From: Actinokineospora globicatena
Lineage (GTDB): Bacteria > Actinomycetota > Actinomycetes > Mycobacteriales > Pseudonocardiaceae
Length of the DNA stretch: 64,000 bases
Reading direction: 5' to 3'
Assembly: GCF_024171945.1 (NCBI RefSeq)
Contig: NZ_JAMTCR010000002.1
Coordinates: forward strand, 1,116,001-1,180,000
Below the pieces are notes generated by a model. It saw only the letters and a list, made by a program, of their open reading frames with translations, was not told the DNA's origin and made no database searches. A program made the position numbers and the translations under genes. Positions 8,572 to 16,086 of this stretch are shown in pieces (position 1 is the stretch's first letter; every line of letters begins with the position of its first letter).

Positions 8572-9372
8572 ATGACCAGCGCAGTGCACACCGCGCACCA
8601 CAACGGCGTGGTGAAGGGGCTCGGTCGCGCGGGCATGGCCTGCTACGGCGCCGTGTACGTGATCATCGCGTACCTGGCCCTCCAGGTCGCGTTCGGCGGC
8701 GGGGGCCAGGAAGCCGACCAGACGGGGGCGCTGCAGGAGATCGCCAGCACCTCGTTCGGCGCGGTGGTCCTGTGGGTCCTCGCCATCGGCCTGCTCGCCT
8801 TCGGCGTCTGGCAACTGCTGATGGCCGCCGTCAGCTACCAGTGGCACGACGGCAAGAAGCGCACCTTCAAGCGCATCGGCGCCGCCGTCCGCGGCGTCGT
8901 CGGCATCTCCCTCGGCATCGCCGCCATCCGCATCGCCTCCGGCAACGGCAGCCAGAGCGGCGACGAGAAGCAGAAGGAGATGACCGCCCGCCTCATGGAA
9001 CTCCCCGCGGGCCGCTTCATCGTCGGCCTGGTCGCCCTCATCGTCATCGGCGCAGGCATAGCCAGCATCGTCTCCGGTGTCCGCAAGTCCTTCATGAAGG
9101 ACCTCGACACCAGCGAACTCCCCAAATCCCACTGGGTCGAGAAGCTCGGCATGGTCGGCCACATCGCCAAGGGCCTCGGCATCGCCATCGTCGGCACCCT
9201 CCTGGGCATCGCCGCCCTCGACGCCAACGCCGCCGAAGCAGGAGGCCTCGACTCAGCCCTCCGCACCCTCGCCGACCAGCCCTTCGGCACCGTCCTACTG
9301 GTGGTCGTCGCCGCAGGCTTCGCCGCCTTCGGCATCTACGCCATCGCCGCAGCCAAGGCCCACCGCACCTGA
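8572..9372 (+). CDS. DUF1206 membrane protein
   Basis: 266 residues with six hydrophobic segments arranged as three two-helix repeats. Each repeat starts with a similar phrase (GLGRAGMACYGAVYVIIAYL, LPAGRFIVGLVALIVIGAGI, LGMVGHIAKGLGIAIVGTLL), which is the DUF1206 signature. It is a predicted integral membrane protein of unknown function, common in actinobacteria. The ATG is preceded by GAGGAGGGC, an excellent ribosome binding site. A hairpin terminator follows the stop, so it is probably monocistronic. Confidence 0.9.
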   Translation: MTSAVHTAHHNGVVKGLGRAGMACYGAVYVIIAYLALQVAFGGGGQEADQTGALQEIASTSFGAVVLWVLAIGLLAFGVWQLLMAAVSYQWHDGKKRTFKRIGAAVRGVVGISLGIAAIRIASGNGSQSGDEKQKEMTARLMELPAGRFIVGLVALIVIGAGIASIVSGVRKSFMKDLDTSELPKSHWVEKLGMVGHIAKGLGIAIVGTLLGIAALDANAAEAGGLDSALRTLADQPFGTVLLVVVAAGFAAFGIYAIAAAKAHRT

Positions 9373-9378
9373 CCGTGG

Positions 9379-9412
9379 AGCCGGTACAGCCGTCGAAGCG
9401 TTTGTACCGGCT
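9379..9412 (+). terminator. Terminator after the DUF1206 gene
   Basis: A 10-bp perfect inverted repeat (9379-9388 with 9403-9412), a 14-base loop and a short T-rich tail, 7 bases after the stop. The long loop makes it weaker than the others in the window. Confidence 0.6.
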
Positions 9413-9501
9413 TTGAGCTACGCCCCACCGGTAGGTTGACGCGCAATTCGGTAGACTCTGTTGCCGGAGTTAGGCTTCGTCGTTCTCGTGGGTTCGCGGC
9501 C

Positions 9502-10212
9502 TCAAGCCACCGCAACGAGGTTGTACTCCAGGATGTACGCGCTGGCGTCCAGGGTCATCTCGTTCACTTCGATCGCGACGTCGTCTGCTGTGCAGGCGGT
9601 GCGGGTGATGCAGATGACCGGTGTTCCCTGGGCGAGTCGGAGCGCTGAGGTTTCGTTGGCTCGGGGCATGCGGGAGCGGAGTTCTTCGCGGAACCGCACC
9701 GGTTTCAGGTCTAGTTCGGCGAGGCGGGCGTATGCGCCGCCGGGGCCGGTGTCTGGTGCGGTGATCCGGCTGCCACGAACCGCGTCGGCCGGGTAGTAGG
9801 TCTCGGCGAGTTGGATGGGGCGGTCCTCGACGACGTACTTGCGCCGTCGGACCAGCACCGTCTCGGTCGACAGCACGTGCCCGATGTGTGGCGGCGCGGT
9901 CTCTTCCGAGATCGCCAAGTCCTCGACAGTCGGCAATCGCTGGTGGTCATCGGACGCCCACACCGGTCCGCCCTGCAAGCGACTCGGTGACACGCGGCGG
10001 TACGGGTTGAACTCGCGCACGAACGTCCCAGCGCCCCGGCGGGCGACGATCAACCCCTCGTTCTTCAGCACGTCCAGCGCCCGGCGAGCGGTCGGCTGCT
10101 CCACCCCGTGGGCCGCCATCAGTTCGTTCTCGCTGGGGATCCGGTCACCCGGCTGGAGTTCGCCGGAGTCGATCCGCTGCCGTAGCGCGTCCGCGATGGC
10201 TCGGTAGCCCAT
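9502..10212 (-). CDS. GntR-family (HutC/UTRA) transcriptional regulator
   Basis: 236 residues from the ATG at 10212. The N-terminus is a GntR winged helix (IADALRQRIDSGELQPGDRI, SENELMAAHGVEQPTARRAL, then an AGTFV wing). The UTRA-type ligand domain includes VLVRRRKYVVEDRPIQLAETY and ends CTADDVAIEVNEMTLDASAY. It is a soluble repressor whose effector is unknown. An 8-bp palindrome CTGTACAG lies at 10227-10234, about 15 bases before the start, and is a plausible autoregulatory operator. It resembles Streptomyces plasmid-type GntR/KorSA relatives more than DasR, so I do not equate it with the regulator of the DasR-like sites near nagA. Confidence 0.88.
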   Translation of the reverse strand: MGYRAIADALRQRIDSGELQPGDRIPSENELMAAHGVEQPTARRALDVLKNEGLIVARRGAGTFVREFNPYRRVSPSRLQGGPVWASDDHQRLPTVEDLAISEETAPPHIGHVLSTETVLVRRRKYVVEDRPIQLAETYYPADAVRGSRITAPDTGPGGAYARLAELDLKPVRFREELRSRMPRANETSALRLAQGTPVICITRTACTADDVAIEVNEMTLDASAYILEYNLVAVA

Positions 10213-10250
10213 GGATGCCCTCCGCTTCTGTACAGCTGCACCGTAACGGG

Positions 10251-10286
10251 CGATGGCCCGCCACCGGGGAGGGTGGCGGGCCATCG
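10251..10286 (-). terminator. Strong hairpin terminator after fadE5
   Basis: A perfect 15-bp stem (10251-10265 with 10272-10286) with a 6-base loop, immediately past the fadE5 stop at 10299 and before the GntR start. It insulates the two minus-strand genes. Confidence 0.8.
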
Positions 10287-10298
10287 AGAAGCGGGTGC

Positions 10299-12125
10299 CT
10301 AGAACGCGGCTTCGTCGAGGTCCATCAGGTCCAGGTCGGCGGCTTCGACGATTTTGCGGGCGGCGGACAACTCCGGCAGGACGTTCTTGGCGAAGAACGA
10401 CGCGACCGCCACCTTGCCCTCGTAGAAGGACTTGTCCCGTCCGGTGACCCCGGCGTCCAGGTGGGTCAGGGCGATTTCGGCTTGGCGCTGCAGGAGCCAG
10501 CCGACGAGGAGGTCGCCGGTGGCCATGAGGAGGCGGACGCTGTGCAGGCCGACTCGGTAGATGCTGCGGGGTTCCTCTTGGGACGCGGTCAGGTGGCCGA
10601 CCATGGCGCCGAGGATGCCTTGGACGTCTTCGAGGGCCTGCTTGAGCAGTTCGCGTTCGCGCTTGAGGCGGCCGTTGTCGGTCTCGAGGAACTTGGTGAT
10701 CTCCCCGGCGACGAACGCCAGCGCCTGGCCCTTGTCGCGGATGATCTTGCGGAAGAAGAAGTCCAGCGACTGGATGGCGGTGGTGCCCTCGTACAGGGAG
10801 TCGATCTTGGAGTCGCGGATGTACTGCTCTAGCGGGTAGTCCTGCAGGAAGCCGGAGCCGCCCAGGGTCTGCAGGGACTGGACCAGCTGCTCGGTCGCGC
10901 GCTCGGAGCCGACGCCCTTCACGATCGGGAGCAGCAGGTCGTTTACCCGTTCGGCGAGCTTCAGCGACTCCTCGTCACCCTCGCGGGTCCACAGCTGGTC
11001 CTGGAACGTGGCGTTGTACAGGTACACCGCGCGCAGGCCCTCGGCGTACGCCTTCTGCAGCATCAGGCTGCGTCGCACGTCCGGGTGGTGGGTGATGGTG
11101 ACCCTGGGTGCGGTCTTGTCCAGCATGTTCGGCAGGTCGGCGCCCTGCACGCGCTCCTTGGCGTACTCCAGCGCGTTCAGGTAGCCGGTGGACAGCGTGG
11201 CGATCGCCTTGGTGCCGACCATCATCCTGGCGTACTCGATCACCTGGAACATCTGCGCGATGCCGTTGTGCACCTCGCCGAGCAGCCAGCCCTTGGCCGG
11301 GGTGCCGTGCTGGCCGAAGGTCACCTCGCAGGTCGTTGAGACCTTGAGGCCCATCTTGTGCTCGACGTTGGTCACGAACGCACCGTTGCGCTCGCCGAGG
11401 TCGCCGGTCTCGGTGTCGAAGTGGAACTTGGGCACCAGGAACAGGCTCAGCCCCTTGGTCCCCGGACCGTGGCCCTCGGGGCGGGCGAGCACCAGGTGCA
11501 CGATGTTCTCGGTCAGGTCCTGGTCACCCGAGGTGATGAACCGCTTCACCCCGTCGATATGCCACGAGCCGTCGTCCTGCTTGACCGCCTTGGTGCGGCC
11601 CGCGCCCACGTCGGAACCGGCGTCCGGCTCGGTCAGCACCATGGTCGCGCCCCAGCCGCGGTCGATCATCAGCCGGGCCCAGCGCTTCTGCTCCTTGGTG
11701 CCGTTGTTGTGCACCACCATCGCGAAGTTCGGCCCGGCCAGGTAGATGAACAGTGCCGGGTTCGCGCCCAGGATCAGCTCGGAGGCCGCCCACTGGACCG
11801 TCGGCGGGAGGCCGAAGCCGCCCAGCTCGTTGGTCAGGCCGAGCCGCCACCACTCGCCGTCCCACAGCTGCTGGTACGACTTCTTGAACGACTCGGGCAG
11901 CGTGGCGCTGAAGGTCTTCGGGTCGTACTCCGGCGGGTTGCGGTCGGCGTCGACGAACGACTCGGACAGCGGCCCCACGGCGAGCTTGTTCAACTCGCTG
12001 AGCACACCGCGCGCGGTCTCCTCGTCGGACTCGGCCAGCACGCCCTTGCCGAGCCGGTCCCCGACGCCGAACACCTCGAACAGGTTGAACTCAAGGTCGC
12101 GGACGTTGCTCTTGTAGTGGCCCAT
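10299..12125 (-). CDS. fadE5: Acyl-CoA dehydrogenase FadE5
   Basis: 608 residues that align from end to end, by memory, with M. tuberculosis FadE5 (Rv0244c). Both begin with HYKSNVRD followed by FNLFEVFGV and end with MDLDEAAF or its equivalent. Core motifs are [20 protein letters not shown] (FAD contacts), [31 protein letters not shown] and [12 protein letters not shown]. It oxidises acyl-CoA to enoyl-CoA in beta-oxidation and would pass electrons through ETF to EtfD, whose gene lies 6 kb away. It stands alone, with a strong terminator after it and a promoter carrying a palindrome in its spacer, so it is probably controlled by a TetR-type repressor responding to acyl-CoA. Confidence 0.95.
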   Translation of the reverse strand: MGHYKSNVRDLEFNLFEVFGVGDRLGKGVLAESDEETARGVLSELNKLAVGPLSESFVDADRNPPEYDPKTFSATLPESFKKSYQQLWDGEWWRLGLTNELGGFGLPPTVQWAASELILGANPALFIYLAGPNFAMVVHNNGTKEQKRWARLMIDRGWGATMVLTEPDAGSDVGAGRTKAVKQDDGSWHIDGVKRFITSGDQDLTENIVHLVLARPEGHGPGTKGLSLFLVPKFHFDTETGDLGERNGAFVTNVEHKMGLKVSTTCEVTFGQHGTPAKGWLLGEVHNGIAQMFQVIEYARMMVGTKAIATLSTGYLNALEYAKERVQGADLPNMLDKTAPRVTITHHPDVRRSLMLQKAYAEGLRAVYLYNATFQDQLWTREGDEESLKLAERVNDLLLPIVKGVGSERATEQLVQSLQTLGGSGFLQDYPLEQYIRDSKIDSLYEGTTAIQSLDFFFRKIIRDKGQALAFVAGEITKFLETDNGRLKRERELLKQALEDVQGILGAMVGHLTASQEEPRSIYRVGLHSVRLLMATGDLLVGWLLQRQAEIALTHLDAGVTGRDKSFYEGKVAVASFFAKNVLPELSAARKIVEAADLDLMDLDEAAF

Positions 12126-12178
12126 CTCGTCGCTCCGTGTGTCACGCTCGTGAGCAGCGGCTACTCATCGGTAACTTG

Positions 12179-12207
12179 AGTCTATTACCGGTCGGTAGGA
12201 GCGGCAA
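12179..12207 (-). promoter_or_regulatory. fadE5 promoter with repressor palindrome in the spacer
   Basis: On the minus strand, TTGCCG (12202-12207) and TAGACT (12179-12184) are separated by exactly 17 bases. The spacer contains TACCGACCGGTA, a near-palindrome at 12185-12198. A further half-site and the word CGGTAACTT lie at 12169-12177. The layout fits repression by a TetR-family protein. Confidence 0.6.
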
Positions 12208-12245
12208 GGCGCGGGGGCCCGTTCACCCGGTCAGTGGTCGAGATC

Positions 12246-12908
12246 TCACGTTCCGGTGCGGGGTCGGCGGATCGGAGCGATGAGCACACCCGACTTGAAC
12301 GCCACCGCGACGGCATGGGTGCGGTCCCGGGCGCCGAACTTGCGCAGGATGCTCTTGACGTGCGTCCGGACGGTCTCCACCGAGACGAACAGGACCTTGG
12401 CGATGGCCTGGTTCTCCAGTCCGTCGGCGATCAGCTGCAGCACTTGGAACTCCCGGCGCGACAGTGGCTGCAGGTCGTCGGCCACCCTCGCCAGGCGGGT
12501 GCGCGGCGCGGCGACCGTGGCGGCGAGACCGGGGTCGAGGTAGCGGCGCGTCTCGTGGACCGCGCGGATCGCCTCGACGACCTGCGGTGGCTCTACCGAG
12601 CGCTGGATGACCCCGTGCACACCGGCGGTGATCGCGGTGGCCACGTACTGGGTGGTCCGGTGCGCCTCGCGGACCAGGATCAACACGGCGAGGTTGGGGC
12701 ACGCGGCGCACAAGGAGGTCGACAGGTGTCCGCGGGTGTCTAGGCCGGAGTCGATAAGAACCACGTCGGGGCGGAACCGCTCGGTGAACCCTAGGGCGCT
12801 CTGCGGGGTGTCGGTCGCGCCGAGCCAGCGCAACCCGGGCGTGCGGAGGACTAGGGCGGACAGGCCTTCGCGGAACAAGGGGACGCCGTCGACGAGCGCG
12901 ACGGTCAT
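12246..12908 (-). CDS. LuxR-type regulator with a degenerate receiver domain
   Basis: 220 residues from the ATG at 12908, which has GGGGAGATC upstream. The N-terminal 115 residues look like a response-regulator receiver with Asp in VVLIDSGL. The usual acidic pair near the N-terminus is reduced to VDG, and the conserved Lys near the end of the domain is replaced in RSVEPPQ. The C-terminus is a LuxR helix-turn-helix (LSRREFQVLQLIADGLENQA, then SVETVRTHVKSILRKFGA). No sensor kinase gene is nearby. It may work without phosphorylation. Target unknown; it lies just upstream of the fadE5 promoter on the same strand. Confidence 0.85.
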   Translation of the reverse strand: MTVALVDGVPLFREGLSALVLRTPGLRWLGATDTPQSALGFTERFRPDVVLIDSGLDTRGHLSTSLCAACPNLAVLILVREAHRTTQYVATAITAGVHGVIQRSVEPPQVVEAIRAVHETRRYLDPGLAATVAAPRTRLARVADDLQPLSRREFQVLQLIADGLENQAIAKVLFVSVETVRTHVKSILRKFGARDRTHAVAVAFKSGVLIAPIRRPRTGT

Positions 12909-13249
12909 ACTGATCTCCCCGAGCCTACCGACGAAGGCCCGGTGGGTGCTGCGCGGCATGGGAGGCTCCTCCAGCTGTTCACCCGTCCGTGTAGGTGCGA
13001 CGACACCATCCGCCGCTCGTGACGTGCGGTTTCGACATTTCCGGCCATTTCCGCGACAACCTCACCCATACGGGTGAGATCGCCAGTGTGATCTGTGTTA
13101 CATATATCGCCAGACCGTCGCGGTGTGTGTCGTCATCACTCGGTGGTGGTTGGCGACCAGGTCACGAACCGGCGTGAGATCGACGAATGGGTAGGAACGG
13201 CGCGGTCCGCCGGATAGGGTCATCGGAGTACTCCGGAGTGACCAGTCGG
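12909..13249. promoter_or_regulatory. Divergent intergenic region with an inverted repeat
   Basis: 341 bases between the LuxR-type gene (minus) and the DUF4304 gene (plus). A perfect 7-bp inverted repeat with a 4-base centre, CTCACCC-ATAC-GGGTGAG, lies at 13061-13078. An A+T-rich patch with TTACATATATC follows at about 13097-13108 and could hold a promoter. I see no gene in it. Confidence 0.4.
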
Positions 13250-13747
13250 ATGCCGAGCGTGGGCGGCCTGACCCAAACAGGGGGCTACGTGGAAGCGGGC
13301 GCGGTGCGCAATGCGGACGAGTGGTTCCGACTGATGGTCGAGACCGGACTCGCCCCCGGCCTGCGCGCGTTGGGGCTATCCGGCACCGGTAGGCACTTCC
13401 GGGTGATGGAGAACGCCCACGTCGGGCAGATCTCGATCCTGCAGTCGGCCAAGTCCAGCACCTACTCCACCCGGTTCACCCTGTCGTTGAGCGTCAACGC
13501 CACCGACGAGTGGGCCTCGCAGCTGCGCATCCGCCCGTACACCCGGGCCGCAGGCCACACCGGTGGCGGCTGGCAGGAGCGCATCGGCAACCTGATGCTG
13601 GTCGGCTCCGGCATACCGATCGGCGACCTGTGGTGGAAGATCGAGGCGGGCCGACCGTTCACGAACCTGTCCGCCGAGGTGCTGACCGCCGTGCGCGAGT
13701 TCGGGCTACCGGCCATCCGCGACCAGATCCGCGCCCGCGTGCACTGA
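13250..13747 (+). CDS. DUF4304-like protein
   Basis: 165 residues from the ATG at 13250, which has GGAG about 11 bases upstream. The pattern of an N-terminal helix (ADEWFRLMVETGLAPGLRAL), a G-x-G-R-HFR strand, IGQISILQSAKSS-like strands and a C-terminal helix ending ALREFGLPAI-like (here AVREFGLPAIRDQI) resembles DUF4304, a family of unknown function often found near toxin or defence genes. Its stop is one base from the start of the methyltransferase gene, so the two are almost certainly one translation-coupled operon. Family call moderately sure. Confidence 0.65.
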   Translation: MPSVGGLTQTGGYVEAGAVRNADEWFRLMVETGLAPGLRALGLSGTGRHFRVMENAHVGQISILQSAKSSTYSTRFTLSLSVNATDEWASQLRIRPYTRAAGHTGGGWQERIGNLMLVGSGIPIGDLWWKIEAGRPFTNLSAEVLTAVREFGLPAIRDQIRARVH

Positions 13748-13748
13748 T

Positions 13749-14876
13749 GTGGCCGAAGAGAACCCGGACTACCCGCGGACCCAGCTGATTACCTACCTCG
13801 GTAACAAGCGCGGCCTCTTAGCCCCGATCGACACGGCCGTCCGGGCTGTCCGCGAGCACCTTGGTCGCCCCTTACGCATTCTCGACGCGTTCTCCGGCTC
13901 CGGTGTCGTCTCCCGCGCCCTCAAGCAACACGCGTCCACACTGGTGGTCAACGACATTGAGGACTACGCGCGCGTGGTCAGCCAGTGCTACCTGACCAAC
14001 GCTGACGAGGTAGATCTACCGGCACTGGAGCAGGTCGTCCGCGACCTCAACCGTCAGGTAGACCTCTCCCCCGGCGACGGCTTCATCCGCAAGCTCTATG
14101 CCCCAGCGGACGACGACCACATCGAGGCCGGGGAGCGCGTCTTCTACACCACCAGCAACGCCCGAAGACTCGACAGTTACGCCTGTCTGATCCGCCAAGC
14201 CCCACCGGACTTACAGCCGCTCTTACTCGGGCCACTGCTGTCAGCGGCATCGATACACACCAACACCGCAGGCCTCTTCAAGGGCTTCTACAAGGACAGA
14301 ACCACCGGCGTCGGCCGCTTCGGCGGTAGCGGTAAGGACGCGTTATCCCGCATCAAGGGCGAGATCCGGCTCAGTGTCCCCGTCCTGAGCAACTTCTCTT
14401 GCGCTGTCACGGTCCTCCAGCAAGACGCCAACACCCTCCCCGAGGCACTGGACGAGTTGGACCTGGCCTACCTGGACCCGCCGTACAACCAACACCCGTA
14501 CGGCTCCAACTACTTCATGCTCAACCTGCTGGTCAACTACACCGAGCCCACCGAGATCAGCCCCATCTCCGGCATCCCCACCAACTGGCGCCGCTCCGCG
14601 TACAACATCCGCAAGCAGGCCCCGGCCCTCCTGGCCGACCTCCTGGCCCGCATCCCCGCCCGCTTCATCCTCATCTCCGCCAACAACGAGGGCTTCATCT
14701 CCCCTCCCGCCCTCCAACACCTACTCCGCGCCGCGGGCACCGTCACGGAGTTCACCACCCAGTACAACGCCTTCCGCGGCAGCAGGAACCTCCACTCCCG
14801 CACCCTCCACGTAACCGAACACCTCTACCTGGTGGACAAGTCCCGCGAACTCCACCCCGCCGCTGCCCAGGACTGA
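13749..14876 (+). CDS. D12-class adenine-N6 DNA methyltransferase
   Basis: 375 residues from a GTG one base after the preceding stop. Motif X (ITYLGNKRGLL, residues 14-24), motif I (LDAFSGSG, 45-52) and the catalytic motif IV (DLAYLDPPYN, about 238-247) occur in Dam/D12 order. The protein should transfer methyl from SAM to adenine in a specific DNA sequence. No endonuclease gene is adjacent, so it is either an orphan epigenetic enzyme or a partner of the DUF4304 protein. It contains at least five TTA codons, including CTC-TTA-GCC near 13816 and two around 14210, rare in such genomes. This suggests transfer or bldA-type control. Confidence 0.88.
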   Translation: MAEENPDYPRTQLITYLGNKRGLLAPIDTAVRAVREHLGRPLRILDAFSGSGVVSRALKQHASTLVVNDIEDYARVVSQCYLTNADEVDLPALEQVVRDLNRQVDLSPGDGFIRKLYAPADDDHIEAGERVFYTTSNARRLDSYACLIRQAPPDLQPLLLGPLLSAASIHTNTAGLFKGFYKDRTTGVGRFGGSGKDALSRIKGEIRLSVPVLSNFSCAVTVLQQDANTLPEALDELDLAYLDPPYNQHPYGSNYFMLNLLVNYTEPTEISPISGIPTNWRRSAYNIRKQAPALLADLLARIPARFILISANNEGFISPPALQHLLRAAGTVTEFTTQYNAFRGSRNLHSRTLHVTEHLYLVDKSRELHPAAAQD

Positions 14877-15009
14877 GTGCGCGGCACCAAGACGAACTCG
14901 CCCAACTGGACCAGATGGGACTTTTCGGCAACCTGCATTGTGAATGGGAACTATTCGGTCGCGCTGGGGTTGACCGCATCCGCGCTGGTTGGGGCGTTGA
15001 GGGCGCTGT

Positions 15010-15024
15010 ATAGGCGATGCCTAT
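15010..15024 (+). promoter_or_regulatory. LysR-type operator (T-N11-A) upstream of the snapalysin gene
   Basis: ATAGGC-GAT-GCCTAT is a perfect 6-bp inverted repeat containing T-N11-A, the signature of LysR-family binding sites. In Streptomyces, snapalysin genes are activated by the adjacent LysR protein SnpR. No LysR gene is next to this copy. Confidence 0.55.
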
Positions 15025-15070
15025 GTTTCATTGGCATGTACCGCAGAGGAAAGGACATCGTCACTGTGAA

Positions 15071-15098
15071 CCTTGTCAATCGTCCCAGTGACAAGGAG
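15071..15098 (+). promoter_or_regulatory. Hairpin overlapping the snapalysin ribosome binding site
   Basis: A perfect 8-bp inverted repeat, CCTTGTCA (15071-15078) and TGACAAGG (15089-15096), has a 10-base loop. Its right arm includes four bases of the AAGGAG ribosome binding site at 15093-15098, eight bases before the ATG. Folding in mRNA would mask translation initiation. Confidence 0.55.
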
Positions 15099-15106
15099 TT
15101 CTCCAG

Positions 15107-15643
15107 ATGTCCGTCAAATCCCTGTTCGCAGGCGCGGTCGGTGTCGCGGTTCTCGTAATGCCGGTGATCGCCAGTTCCGCGTCCGCCGAAACGTCGAGTG
15201 CGTCCGCCGCCAAGACGGTTTGCGTCAGCACCTCCGGCGCGCCGCAGTTCCGCCAGTACATCATCGCCGGGCTCGGCAAGTGGAACGAGTCCGTGCGCAA
15301 CGTCCAGTTGAAGGAGTGCGCGGGCGCCACGCTGAGGTACGTCGAGGGCAGCTACGGCCAGCAGGGCTCGCACGCGGTGACCAACGGCCACGGCCAGGGC
15401 ACGATCTACATCGACTTCCAGCAGATGGCCAAGTACGACAAGGTCCGCATCACCGCGCACGAGACGGGCCACGCACTCGGCCTCAAGGACCATTACCAGG
15501 GCCCGTGCTCAGAACTGATGTCCGGCGGCGGCGCCGGAACCTCCTGCCACAACGCCAGCCCGAACGCCCAGGAGCGCCAGTCCATCGAGCGCATGTGGGC
15601 CAACGGCTACACCGCCCCCGAAACCTGGTCCATCCAGCAGTAA
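15107..15643 (+). CDS. snpA: Secreted snapalysin-type metalloprotease (M7)
   Basis: 178 residues. A signal peptide spans residues 1-27, with likely cleavage after SSASA. The mature domain has the zinc motif HETGHALGLKD at 118-128, that is HExxHxxGxxD with Asp as third ligand, the hallmark of snapalysin, followed by a Met-turn-like SELMSGG. Cys39/71 and a later Cys pair could form disulfides. The mature part, about 150 residues, is typical of the small neutral protease exported by streptomycetes. The upstream LysR-type box and the hairpin on the ribosome binding site suggest tight regulation. A strong terminator follows. Confidence 0.9.
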   Translation: MSVKSLFAGAVGVAVLVMPVIASSASAETSSASAAKTVCVSTSGAPQFRQYIIAGLGKWNESVRNVQLKECAGATLRYVEGSYGQQGSHAVTNGHGQGTIYIDFQQMAKYDKVRITAHETGHALGLKDHYQGPCSELMSGGGAGTSCHNASPNAQERQSIERMWANGYTAPETWSIQQ

Positions 15644-15656
15644 CCCCATTCCCCCC

Positions 15657-15685
15657 GGTCCGGGGAGCCCACCCCTCCCCGGACC
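15657..15685 (+). terminator. Terminator after the snapalysin gene
   Basis: A perfect 11-bp stem (15657-15667 with 15675-15685) and a 7-base loop, 14 bases after the stop. There is no T-run. Confidence 0.65.
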
Positions 15686-15694
15686 CCACCCACA

Positions 15695-15858
15695 CCCATT
15701 GGCTACGTACTCAATGTGAGAACCGAAGGTTCAAGCGAGCCCCACTGGTTCCGGCGCCCGCCGCACCGTGGGCGACAGCCCCATTGGTTACACACCTTGA
15801 TGCGATGACCGAAGGTCGAGCGAACCCCGCTGGTTCCGGCGCCGACCGCACCGTGGGG
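15695..15858. repeat. Two-copy imperfect tandem repeat, about 85 bp
   Basis: The unit beginning CCCATTGG at 15695 recurs from 15779. Shared landmarks are ACCGAAGGT (15722 and 15808), ACTGGTTCCGGCGCC-like words and CCGCACCGTGGG. The copies differ by scattered substitutions and small indels, and neither has a supported ORF. This fills most of the gap between the protease and the tRNA. Confidence 0.7.
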
Positions 15859-15859
15859 G

Positions 15860-15880
15860 TCTGGGGGCTCTGCCCCCAGA
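15860..15880 (-). terminator. Hairpin downstream of tRNA-Gly
   Basis: A perfect 9-bp stem (15860-15868 with 15872-15880) with a 3-base loop. It lies 56 bases beyond the tRNA 3' end in the direction of tRNA transcription, so it may terminate that transcript. Confidence 0.45.
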
Positions 15881-15936
15881 TGTAATGGCGAAACCACAAG
15901 GTCCAAGCATTCCTTGGACATGGGTAGCCCTGGTTG

Positions 15937-16007
15937 AGCGGATGACGGGAATCGAACCCGCGTATTCAGCTTGGGAAGCTGATGTTCTACCATTGAACTA
16001 CATCCGC
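15937..16007 (-). tRNA. tRNA-Gly (anticodon CCC)
   Basis: The reverse strand folds as a 71-nt cloverleaf. The acceptor arms are GCGGATG and CATCCGC with discriminator T. The D-arm reads TAGTTCAATGGTAGAAC, the anticodon arm TCAGC-TTCCCAA-GCTGA and the T-arm GCGGGTTCGATTCCCGT. The anticodon CCC reads GGG. CCA is not encoded. It lies next to dcd, as in mycobacteria. Confidence 0.95.
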
Positions 16008-16029
16008 AGTGATCTGGAAGATCGCCGTC

Positions 16030-16058
16030 AGCCTACACGGCCTGGGTGGGCGCGTCAC
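16030..16058 (-). promoter_or_regulatory. tRNA-Gly promoter
   Basis: On the minus strand, GTGACG (16053-16058) and TAGGCT (16030-16035) are 17 bases apart, about 22 bases before the tRNA 5' end. This is a good match to the housekeeping sigma consensus. Confidence 0.55.
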
Positions 16059-16086
16059 GGGGAGGTGGCGTGGTTAGGGTGTGGGG

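Noticed and set aside
9502-10212. The GntR/UTRA protein as DasR
   Set aside because: The recognition-helix and UTRA sequences differ from remembered DasR; no DasR-type site lies at its own promoter.
12175-12181. CTTGAGT upstream of fadE5 as a HAIR site
   Set aside because: The second half-site is absent at N7 spacing; only one half is present.
15071-15098. The hairpin before snpA as a terminator
   Set aside because: No T-run follows, and the right arm merges into the ribosome binding site of a strong gene start.
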